Shown: positions 10,300-21,377 of the stretch, piece by piece | Numbering within the stretch: position 1 is the first letter of the stretch | Layout: every line of letters starts with the position of its first letter | NCBI GenBank assembly: GCA_003344405.1 | Contig: NOWV01000145.1 | Span: 1 to 64,000 of the forward strand | DNA length: 64,000 bases | Reading direction: 5' to 3' | Source of the DNA: Trichoplax sp. H2 | Lineage: Eukaryota > Placozoa > Uniplacotomia > Trichoplacea | The notes under the pieces: model-generated | The model's database searches: none | Told to the model about the DNA's origin: nothing | What the model saw: only the letters and a program-made list of their open reading frames with translations | Position numbers and translations under genes: made by a program

Positions 10300-13200
10300 A
10301 ACTGGGCTAAAACTTATCAGTGCCAGCCAGAGCTATATTTTATTCCTGAAAGTATCGATCAATTAAGAGATGTAAGATGAATAATAATAAAGAAATAATG
10401 ATTACCCAGCAGATTTTAATATTTGTATAAACAGAATTTAGCCCTTATGGTAGATGGAACGACAACAGTTACAATGTACAGTACACTAGTTCCATTACTT
10501 ATCCTTTACCATGAATGATTTGAAATGTCGACTTTGAAATTTTTAAGCTACGAGATATCGACTCAAAATGTAGAGCGTGACTTGTATACCTATACGAATA
10601 GCAAATACTGTGTCAAGAGACGCATATCAATCACCGATACTACAGTATGATAGTCTTAGCGAGCAGTTTATTAATATTTAACAACATTGTCGTATCATTC
10701 AATTCGTTGTGCAACCTCAATATATAAGTTCTTGCACCCATGCCGGCAGATTTAAAATCAATAAGTCATAGTACAACACACAGCACATAAGCTATTGTAA
10801 AATCATAATCTCTTTTAGAATAATAATAGGATTTTGGTCTTAGAGATTGATTAAATCGACAGATTAACGTGTATTTACTATAGAAGGTTGCCGCCCTAGT
10901 TTAACATTTTCGACTTCAATGTACGCTGTAGTTATACCATACTATTAGCTAAGGCATGGCTACTATAGTTGTATAGCTAATAACTTATTAGGATACAAAA
11001 TAGTCTTCAATTTTTGAATATCATGAACAGTTATTAGAAGATTTACAGATCGAATGAAATCTCTAAAATCATACTATTTTCTGTGAAATATTAGGTTATC
11101 AAGTTGGCTACAATTCATAAGAAAGTCGTTAGAGTAGTCGGCTGCGGCCATTCTCCGTCGGACATTACGTGCACGTCGGATTACATGATCAGTATGGAAA
11201 AATTATCCGGTATTCTTGAAGTAAGCCATTAGTAGAATCATTGTTTAGGCATGATATTTTAAGATACTGTGAAAAATTCCTATTTATTATCTATTGGTCA
11301 ACTTTTGTTTGGCTTATAGGTTGATGTGGATCGTAATCAAATAAAAGTACAAGGTGGTGTCAAGATTGAGCGGCTACATAAAGTCCTAGAAGAGTATGGC
11401 CTTGCTATTAGCAAGTTAGTATCTGTAAATTTGTAATTAACAAATAAAACTAACTGCGCTTAGACATTTGAATTCGTATCTTGTAATTAATCGGTAACTT
11501 GTAAGCTTATAGATATGGGTCGCTTTCATTAATCATTTGTAGCTAGTATAAGTAAGATGCATCTATTATCCTCACGAAATTTTTGTAATTGCTTAATTAG
11601 CATTTACAGTAATGTACAGTAGGTAGTTAACATTGGATGGTAGATATGTTTTATGTAATGATTCAGTTAAGGCTGAAGCACTTGTAGGAGATCTAAAAAT
11701 ATATGCTATTTAAACGCTGTATGATAAATTATATTAATTGGTGATGGCTACCGTAGATTGTTAAGGTTATTTCAGAATACAATGGATCGATAGTTATTAA
11801 GTTGTTTTTGACATTATAAGCAACTCTACGAGGCCTATAAAAAGCAATTCTAGTTTGGAAAATAGAGTTTGAGAAGAAATTATTTATAGAAGATTGTTCT
11901 AAAGACCTCTCTTGTTGATTTATTTATTCGTTAGATAATTCTCTTTTTTCTGTAACATTATTAGGATGTCTTAGCAATGTCTCAGAATTGCTTAATTAGC
12001 TTTTATTGTAAAAGTCTTGTTTAGTGATATTTTTTTCCTATTTGAATAGCATCGGTTCGGTATCCGATATCACTCTATCGGGAGCAATTGCTACTGGTAC
12101 TCACGCAACAGGTGTCGACTTTGGCATGCTTGCTACCAATGTAGGATTGCATGGATATAGAATAGAAATTACTGTACTTTACAATGTACTGTACATATGT
12201 CACGAAATTGACATTGCAATTCATAGTTTTATACTGTTTCATACTAGGTCTTAGAGATTGAATTATTGCTAGCCAATGGGGAGCTCATGGTATGTTCTCG
12301 ACATCAAAACAAGGAAATTTTTTTGTGTGCTTTATGCAATCTTGGTGCACTTGGTGTTGTTGTTTCAATCAAATTACAGTGTGAAAAGAGTTTCAAATTA
12401 GAGCAGCAACAATCTTCCTGTACTCTTGACGAGGTATTCGGAAGTGATATAGTTCATTATCTTTCAGAAGTAATACTATGTATTGACCACCAGTTACTAT
12501 TACAGGTATTAGATAATTTGGAAAATGAAGTACGCTCATGCGAACACTTTCGTTTTGGTTGGTTTCCACATACTAATGATGCAGTTGTATGGAAATGTAA
12601 CAGAATCACCAAGGTAATGTAATAGTTTTGTATCAACACGAGTTAGAGTGTAGTTCGTGATCAATCTGATAGTTAAGCAGATTATTACAATTTTATTATA
12701 TCCCATTAATAGTAACAAATACTAAATTCACTACTTTCGTTACTTTCTCTTTAATTTACCTAGCCCAAAGTCGATAGTTACAATTGGTTTTGGGATAGCA
12801 TTGTAGGTTATCATTCTCTTCAGTTCTTGTACTGGTTGAGGTAAATCATTAAAATCATTGAAGGAGACTATATGTAAATTTATGATAATTATATTAGTTA
12901 CAACTTATATTTGATATATATAAATATATATATTTATATATTTTTATTTATATCGTACTGACTTAACGGATGACTTTATAGAGACGCAAGCCTGAATATG
13001 TTTTATTCTATCTCCTGTGATTGTAGCTCCTACTTTGATAGTCTTATCCCATGGATAAATAGAACGTTCTTTGGATTGTTGTTCCGTAAACCAAAGTATC
13101 GTGTCGATGATAGCTATAAGGTTAAGGCTGCAGTAATATTTCACGATTTTAATAGCAAAACTTTTTAATGTAACTACCTTTCACTTTAAGATTGTTCGCA

Positions 13201-14269
13201 ACTGTAATAACCATACTAATTAGGGGCTTGTATATATTGTTAATGCGTTCTAGGTATTCAACTTTGAATGCTTGTTTAAGCAATACGTCACGGAATGGGC
13301 CATACCTAGGTAATCATTATATAATTATTAACATTTAGCCGTATTTGATAACTATTATAACCAAAAATTACAACCAAGACATAATTAAAATTCCTTTAGT
13401 GCTATGTGATAAAGTTTTTAGTTACATGTTAGAAATATATATACTTTAGTGTGTTAACGTTAGTATTTCGTGTAAGTTACAGATTAAAGGGTTATTTATT
13501 TTTTATTATTATATGGAAATTACAGGGAAAACACTGGCATAGTGCTAAGGCAGTTGCGAGATTGGCTGAACACAAATAACTTTTATGCTCATTACCCTGG
13601 TAATGGATAGTTGTAATTACATTGAATATGGAGAGTATTACAGAGCATTATTTTAATTAAAATTTTAATTTTTTAATTTCACGTTAGTTGAAGTACGATT
13701 TGTTAAAAGAGATGATGTTTACCTTAGCCAAAATTATGAACGTGATACATGCCACATCAACATCGTTATGTATAGGTATAGTAAAGAGTCTGTAAAGAAC
13801 GATATCTTTATTGTAATAGCGTCTATTTAAAGTTACTCTTGTTTTAAAATACTCAAACTTCTCAAAAAGACCTTATGGAAAATTCATTCCTCATGACCGC
13901 TATTGGAAGGCATACGAAGAAATAATGCTTGCTGCTAAAGGAAAACCCCACTGGGCTAAGGTTGGGCATAAGTAATATACAGTAATACGTACACGCCGCA
14001 TATTTAAACGCTGCTTAGCTTTTTTATTTAAACGATTAGATATTAAAGAATTTTAAAAATTCGGTTATACTACATTATCTTAACTTATGTAATGCAATAA
14101 CACTAATTGAAGCTACGTTTATTAGGCGCATAGTCTGACGTATAAAGAATTGTCGCAGATGTATCCTCAATATGATAAGTTTTGCAAAATCCGCGATGAA
14201 CTTGATCCCAATCGGATATTTATTAATCGTTATTTGACCCAAGTTCTCTTTGAAGGCCGGGAAGAGTAA
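10299..14269 (+). CDS. GULO: L-gulono-1,4-lactone oxidase (5' exon not located)
   Basis: The enzyme catalyses the last step of vitamin C synthesis, oxidising L-gulono-1,4-lactone with bound FAD, in animals at the ER membrane. Exons: 10299-10371, 11095-11220, 11320-11414, 12050-12140, 12248-12433, 12506-12613, 12764-12840, 12982-13120, 13254-13309, 13526-13599, 13688-13775, 13870-13960, 14126-14269, all in frame; about 448 aa are visible. The first seen exon encodes NWAKTYQCQPELYF. The FAD-binding domain has VVGCGHSPSDI, whose His is the expected covalent flavin attachment site, and SGAIATGTHATG. The ALO-type C-terminal domain has FRFGWFPHTND, VRFVKRDD, KPHWAK and the ending LDPNRIFINRYL. About ten N-terminal residues are missing, since there is no ATG and an in-frame stop lies upstream of 10299. 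They must come from an exon I could not place. The gene appears intact otherwise. Confidence 0.95.
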
Positions 14270-15258
14270 ATTACAAGTTTTGCAGCAGCATTTTTAAAGA
14301 AATGACGTACATTCTTTCAACAAATTGATAGTATCAGCATGACCATTGTATACTGTAAATTACTTATTTGGTCGTATATTAATAGAGTTTACTAGATTAT
14401 TTAAAGCTTTAGGATGGGATTTATTTACTATCACTACGGATTTATAATGTACGCGTACGGGTATTATATTAATGATTGCTTTCTTCTTCTTTACGTATAT
14501 CGGCTTATACTAATTAATGTAGCAAAAACATTTTCATCTTCCTAAGGTCCATTGCTCTCATCATAGGCATTTATGAATAAGACTCTGTATTCCTTGTTAT
14601 TTGAATTAAAATAATTGTGTTAGAATTTTTATTATCAGCTTTATGATAAATTACCTTTTGGGCTTGTTTTTATAGTTAGATTTTATACTAATGATATTAC
14701 TAGATAACAACTTGATAATCCATATAGATTAAGAGAACCCAAGGACATAACCAATTTACTGTAAAATATTTTACTTTGTCATTTCAAAAATAGATAGTTA
14801 CTACATTAAGTCATAGAAGCTACATCACCTTAAAATATGCTATATACCCCTTTATATTTATATTACAATCACTATACAGTACGTAAATCGTTGCTAATTT
14901 GGATTAGATAGTTGCAAGCCGAAATATTATAATTATACTATACATTAAACCCAATAACAATCATTTAGCAAAGAAGCGATAATTTCAACGTATACCATGT
15001 GCATCAGAAGTAATGAAAAATAAAAAATTGAGCTCAATCAATGGTGTATATAACTAAATATATAATACAGAATAGTAAGAATGGAGTCAAGGTTATAGTA
15101 TCTCATTGATCACCCAACAAGTATAAATATTTTGGCGAATTAGTGTTGATTGACGCTCTTTGTCCAATTAATTTTAGATTAGAATGTGTTCCAATAAGAA
15201 AGTGAGACGTCAATTCTCTTCATCAAATGATGTATCATCAATTTGAAAGTATTTTACT
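14270..15258. other. Spacer between convergent GULO and BORA
   Basis: AT-rich DNA between two convergent genes. I see no coding exon or strong repeat in it; it probably holds both 3' UTRs. Confidence 0.5.
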
Positions 15259-17191
15259 TTATTCTAGTACATCATCAAACGATAGTTTCCTGACAGATGC
15301 GTCCATTATATGGCCAGTATCGCGAGACTTTAATTCGCCTTGCAAATATGGGCTATTACTTGGAATAGGAGATATATCAATACAAAGCATTTCCGCTTTT
15401 ATCATTGATGATCGAGCTGGAGTTGAAGAGAATTGACTGCAGTCTGATGTATAGCTTGATTCCTTTGAAAGAGAAAATCGACATAAAATTTACAACTTAT
15501 TCGTGCTAACATTGGGACTACTATGTGTACACACATTTAGTAGAGGTAGAGTTAAATAAAAAACTTACCTGAGAAGATAATGCCAATTCACCCAAAGACA
15601 TGGGACCGATAGTACTATTATCAATACTAGCATAAGGTAGAAAAACGTTTATTATACCATTGTCCGTCATTAATATGGTTTAGAAGAGCAATTTACTGGC
15701 TGACTTAGTTCATACCTCTCACTACGACAGCTAGTATTAAGACTCATCCTCTCACACCCTACTAATGGTGATTTAGTGAAGGAATTTTGATATTGACACA
15801 TACTAGTAGCATTTCCTTGAAGAAATAACTTCTTACGTAGTGATGACAATAATATATCTTTATAAGCTTTCTGGCTAGTGGAATTTTGACAACCTATGTG
15901 TGCAAATGAAGATACAGTCTTTATTTTTGCTCTAATTAAGAAATATAACATGATCTTATTATTAGCAAGAGGATTTTCCTCATGTCCTATAATGCAATAC
16001 TCACTCTCAGGCGTAACAAACAATGCTGTAGAATTAACCGGCATAAAAGGCGATTTTGCTGAACTTTGGCTCTTAGTATGTGAATTCTCTAAAGAAATTG
16101 GATAACGTGGCAATATTGTTAACACTACTGAATGATTCATGTTGGCTATGATTACTTTTAAGACTCATATTATTCAAGAAAAAGTATTTATTGTATCGTC
16201 GAAAACTGTCAGCTAGAATGACAAACATTGAACACCATACAGTACTGCAGCCTCTATAACATTTTAGCTCTAAGTTCGTATTTTATATTCAATAGTGACA
16301 GTCACGAAGATTACTGTCAATAAGAAATGGAAGCTTTCATTTAAAGCACAATCCTTACTTGATTCTTTGTTTACCCAAGGTGACGGAGCAATTAGATTTT
16401 GACTAAAAAACTATAAAATAAATTCAACAGTGATTAGACTGGCTAGAAGTGTATTGGCATTTTAACTATGTTACGATTTCTTTTAATCGCAATCATATAC
16501 TTGAAAAGTTTTCAATTATAGCATGAAAGATGATTGAAAAATGGCAGATGGTTGTATCTAATTTTTTTTATTCATTTTCTTACACTTTCTATCGCATTTT
16601 GGGATTCTTCTTCTTGTTCTTTAGACAATCTGGAAGAGAAGAGCAAAATTAATGATTTCTATCAACAGTACTCTGTGACGCCTATCAATTATTCTTATCT
16701 ACTTACAAAACTGTTGAATCTTGGTCTGTTTGCTCATCAATATCTGCGGGATTCTATATACCATTTAAAATTTTTGATTACTGTCACGCTTTCACATATT
16801 ATGTAGATGGAAAGAATCAAGATTGATTATACGATCATCCTATTTGCAGTGGACTTACCATTACTGCAATTTGATCAATACTCCATCGAAATGTTTTAGT
16901 CTATCCAAAAAAAAAAAAAATGAATACACATTAAATCAAATCCACTATTGATGGAAGAGAATAAATGAATCCAAACTGCGAGTGTTATTATTATTATTAT
17001 TGGAGACAGTTGACAGTTCTGCGGCATTTATCGTTGAAGGACGCATTAACATTCGGACAAACCTTTGGCTTGTTTGGTGTGGATAATTTTTTCATCAAAG
17101 ATGGGCTAAAATCTGGAAAATTGATACGGTTATTATTGCACCAAGGCTCGAAAGGATTATAGGAGCACTGCAATGAAGACATGGTGTCCAT
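15259..17191 (-). CDS. BORA: Protein aurora borealis (Bora)
   Basis: Bora is the cytoplasmic cofactor that lets Aurora A phosphorylate and activate PLK1 at mitotic entry. Eight exons (minus): 17191-17063, 16900-16859, 16753-16707, 16629-16584, 16410-16359, 16145-15716, 15626-15569, 15462-15259, giving 335 aa. The N-terminal conserved block is complete: YNPFEP (residues 11-16), LSTPNK with a TP site (36-41), FRWSIDQIAVM (47-57), NPADIDE, a Glu-rich helix ending NAIES, and LIAPSPW. Further on, SSLRKKLFLQGN (about 206-217) matches the Bora RKLF segment, and IDISPIPS and QFSSTPARS carry SP/TP sites. Vertebrate Bora is about 560 aa, so the C-terminal part is much shorter here. Five exons are 42-58 bp and were invisible as open frames. 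The gene is divergent from DCAF7. Confidence 0.93.
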
Positions 17192-18805
17192 CGGCGGAGT
17201 GGATGAAGGTCGATTTACTTTCTAATTCTTACCAATGACTGCTTTCACGCAATCTTGTTCCTAAAACATCTATTGATTATACGTTGACTTCTTGTACTTG
17301 CTGATGATGATAGATAGTTTTACTAGGAATGCAAATTGCAGTAGGTAAAACTGTTTATTAATAAGGAATAGACCATCGGCGTCATTCATTAGCCACTAGG
17401 ATTTCTTTCCCATTTTTTGTTGTGCAACAAAATTTGAAAGCAGCCAATGAATGACATGAATGAGACTGAGTCTGCGTTGAAGAAGTCGCTGGTAGGTCCG
17501 CTTGACATCACGTGGTTGATCAACCGTGATGATAATACTCGACGACTGTACTGAATTCAGTCTATCGTGCGCATGCGTTAGTCGTATTGAGTTGTTACAG
17601 TATATTGTACACTGTGCACTCATACTGTACTGTACTACAGTAGTATCGATCTACAGTACTGTATGGAACCGTTTGGAAGGCAACTTTAGAGGGCCAAAAT
17701 GGAATTAATTAACTTGATAAACAAATGAAGTGATTTTCTTCTTGATACAACTAGAATAATGTATCATCGTTTAAGCTCTTTACGCTGAGTATCGGAGTCA
17801 TCGGGGTTATTATGGCTGGGCCTAGTGTACACTGTACAGTAAAGCGTGCGATGAGAATGTTAAATGATGTTGAAATGGTATCATATTGTACTTCTTTTGT
17901 ATGAGTCAGTATGACTAAGATGGAGAACTTTTGTAAAAGAAAGTGGCGGGTTCTACTACACTACTGTACAAGTGTACATTGTGCAGTGTGTCATGTACGA
18001 CGGTACAGTGTGATTTCTTCGATATATATATGGATTTAAATAGTAATCAAGCATAAGTAAAACGCTTCAAAAAGACCAATGGTTGTGAACCTTCCTAAAC
18101 AGATAGGTCTCATATACCTATTAAAAGCATGCATTTGCGATCAATTATAATGATATATAAATGACAGGTCTATCAAATGGTAATACTATCTGTTAAATGA
18201 GCACATTATCGTAAACCGTCAGCAAAGCGACGGGAGTTTGCACTAGTGTATAATGAAACACGTACAGTAGGTTTGAAAATACAAAATTGTGCTGTTTATT
18301 GAAAGAATGTACCACTCAACCGAGCAAAATACCAGTTGAAATAGTTGCGAATTGAACATACTTGTACAATTGCGCATGCATTAAACTAACACACAAGTCG
18401 TCCTTGGACTTAATTAGTAAACGAAAGCCATGCTGCCATTAGCATACAGTACAGTATGGAGTACAGTATACACTGTACACTGTACTGTACTGTACTGTAC
18501 GATATCACGTGGGTGAGTCTCCACTACAGTGTACAATGTACAGTACTACGCTACAGTATAATGTACTCAGTACATTGTACAGTACTGTACAGTACTATAC
18601 GATATCACGTGGGTGAGTCTCTACTACAGTGTACAGTGTACCGTACTGCACTACAGTATAATACACTCAGTACATTGTACTGTATGATGTCACGTGAGTG
18701 AGTCTCTACTACAGTGTACAGTGTACAGTACTGCGCTACATTGTACTGCATACGAAACCGCTTGACGCTTGCTGTCATCTGCTTTTCACATCTAGGAGCC
18801 AAAAA
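17192..18805. promoter_or_regulatory. Divergent intergenic region of BORA and DCAF7
   Basis: 1.6 kb separates the BORA ATG (minus, 17191) from the DCAF7 ATG (plus, 18806). Palindrome clusters occur at 17595-17665, 17825-17842 and 17961-18010, and a long one at 18444-18750. Short open frames across the palindromes are not credible genes. Confidence 0.6.
18441..18750. repeat. Three tandem units of palindromes, each with a CACGTG box, upstream of DCAF7
   Basis: Units begin at 18501 (GATATCACGTGGGTGAGTCT), 18601 (the same 20 bp) and 18686 (GATGTCACGTGAGTGAGTCT). Each is followed by CTACAGTGTACAATGTAC-like and CAGTACATTGTAC-like palindromes. Spacing is 100 and 85 bp. CACGTG is the canonical E-box of bHLH-zip factors (MYC/MAX, USF, TFE families). 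The array ends about 55 bp before the DCAF7 ATG. Confidence 0.9.
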
Positions 18806-21017
18806 ATGTCGATGCCAGAGATAAGTCGCAAGAAAGAAATCTACAAATACGAAGCTCCATGGAATCTTTACAGCATGAATTGGAGCATTCGTCCTGATAA
18901 AGGTTTCCGTCTAGCTTTTGGTAGCTTTATTGAAGAATATAATAATAAGGTATGCCATAAAACATGTTGTTGATGCATGGCTAAAACAACCGATCCAATT
19001 GATCAGCCGTCATCATCCGCTTCAATGACAGTAGACTAAGACGATATCACATGTTTAAGACACTCGATAGCAGTCTACTACCGACACAACACAATAACAA
19101 GACAATATAGGCAAGAAGGAAAACTATGGCTGGGGATGCTCTTTCATTCCATTTGTTTCTTTTTAGTCAGCACTCAGTCACACAGTGTCGACAAACTTTT
19201 CTTTCACTTAAACTATAAAAATTCATCATGAAAATTAGTTTTGTCCTTAATTTATCCAACATAGCTCATCGTTCTTGACTCGATGTGTCTTGTTGATCAT
19301 CACTCTTCAACTTCTTTCTACAATGGAACTCGATCGATATAAACACTAGCGATCGACAAATTGAACTACTACAAATACACTTCAATTACTGCATTTTTTC
19401 TCCTAATTTGATGCTTACTATCATCGATTAGGTTCAAATTGTATCTCTCGACAATGATGACGCTGATTTTGTTGTCAGATCAACGTTCGATCATCCTTAT
19501 CCAACCACTAAATTAATGTGGATTCCAGATGGGGTAATTTATCTCCGCTGATATTGAATACTAATAAACTACATAGCTTGATTTCACAGATCAAATAGTT
19601 GCACAACATGGATTATTCCTGTTCTAACCTATGTTCAATCAATTTTCTATTTAAAGAAAGGGATATATCCTGATCTTTTGGCTACATCTGGTGATTATTT
19701 AAGATTGTGGAGAGTAGGCGATGAAGGAACAAAATTAGAATGCTTATTAAACAATGTAAGTTAAATAATATCCGAATTATTTATTTGGATACTTTAACTG
19801 ACTTTATTAACCAATATTTGATGTTTCTTGAACAAAGAGTATGAATTCCGATTTTTGCGCTCCGTTGACTTCCTTCGATTGGAATGAAATTGATCCAAAT
19901 ATCATCGGAACGTCAAGTATTGATACTACTTGTACGATATGGAATATAGAGGTACAGGCCACAAAATGGATTGTAGTATGGTTAGCGTGATTGAACCATT
20001 CAACCACAGTAGTACTCATTAATAGTCAATGATGGAATGCCATGCCAATTTTCTTTTACTAACCTTTTTATGTAATATATATATATATATATATATATGT
20101 TAGACTGGTCGAGCAATTAGTAGATCTACACCTGTTTCAGGACGTATTGCAACACAGCTGATTGCACATGATAACGAGGTAATTTCTTCCTATCGATAAA
20201 CATTGCAGTACCTAGCCATCCTATTTAGAAAAAAACTGACCAATACATTTATTCAAACAAGGTTTACGATATAGCATTTAGTAGAGCATCTGGTGGACGT
20301 GAAATTTTTGCCTCGGTTGGCGCCGATGGCTCAGTACGGATGTTCGATTTAAGGTAGTCTTTACTAACAAATTAATCGAATACGTGGTAGCTACGACATG
20401 ACCTAGACGATGTACTCTTACTTCTAAAACTGACTGAAAAACCTGATATTGTAGGCATTTGGAGCATTCAACAATCATCTATGAAGATCAAGCGCATGCT
20501 GCATTACTGAGGTTATGCTGGAATAAACAAGATGCCAATTATTTGGCGACATTCGCTCTCGATAATTGCGATGTACGTCTCTATATCCAGCTCTTAACTG
20601 TTCATCTGTTGTTACCCTTTAAAGAAAAAGTATTAATGCACATTGTATATTCTAGGTCATCATCCTTGATATTAGAGTGCCCTGTACGCCTGTTGCACGC
20701 TTAAGTAACCATCGAGCTTCAGTAAACGGTATCGCATGGGCACCCCATTCCTCATGTCATATATGTACCGCTGGTAAGATTGAATCTCATATAGATGATG
20801 ACTGTTAATTTTATAACTTAATCCATTCGATCTATTCTATTTAGCTGATGATAAGCAAGCTCTAATTTGGGATATTCAGAAAATGCCCAGAGCTATTGAA
20901 GATCCTATCTTAGCTTATACTGCAAAAGGCGAAATAAACCAAATTCAATGGTCGTCAACGCAACCTGATTGGATTGCAATTTGCTATTCAAACTGTCTAG
21001 AAATATTACGTGTCTAA
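18806..21017 (+). CDS. DCAF7: DDB1- and CUL4-associated factor 7 (WDR68/HAN11)
   Basis: This is a WD40 scaffold that binds DYRK1A/HIPK kinases and acts with DDB1-CUL4. Nine exons: 18806-18949, 19432-19533, 19657-19755, 19838-19951, 20104-20178, 20262-20353, 20455-20572, 20656-20773, 20845-21017, giving 344 aa (human protein 342). Conservation is very strong throughout: [112 protein letters not shown], and the terminus [15 protein letters not shown]. The start ATG lies just after the palindrome/E-box array. A (TA)n tract lies in intron 4. It converges with the PRCP-like gene. Confidence 0.98.
20075..20098. repeat. (AT)n microsatellite in DCAF7 intron 4
   Basis: About twelve uninterrupted AT dinucleotides lie close to the acceptor of exon 5 (20104). 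Confidence 0.9.
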
Positions 21018-21377
21018 AGTCAAGATAACACTATTTACTTATTAATCTTTAAAAATTTTATATAACGCCAACTTTTATTTAATTAAACATTTGTATATAG
21101 ATTTTTAACTCGACATTAAAACTGTAGCATGACCGAAATACACCTAATTCCTATGTTTGTCATCTTATAGCATATGATAACAATATTTGTAACCTATGGT
21201 ATACATACAGTAGTAAAGCGTCTCACCGCCTATGTACTATATATTATCTATTCTTTATTTGTATTTAAAAAGTGCTGTCGACATCACGGTAAAAAATACT
21301 ATTGATGTCATTTGAAATAGATCTATTTCAAGTCCGAAAAATATGGAACATGCATGATTAAGTTAATGAATAAATTG
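21018..21377. other. Spacer between convergent DCAF7 and PRCP-like genes
   Basis: A 360-bp AT-rich spacer. A minus-strand AATAAA (plus TTTATT near 21075-21080) could serve the PRCP-like gene. Nothing else is seen. Confidence 0.5.
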
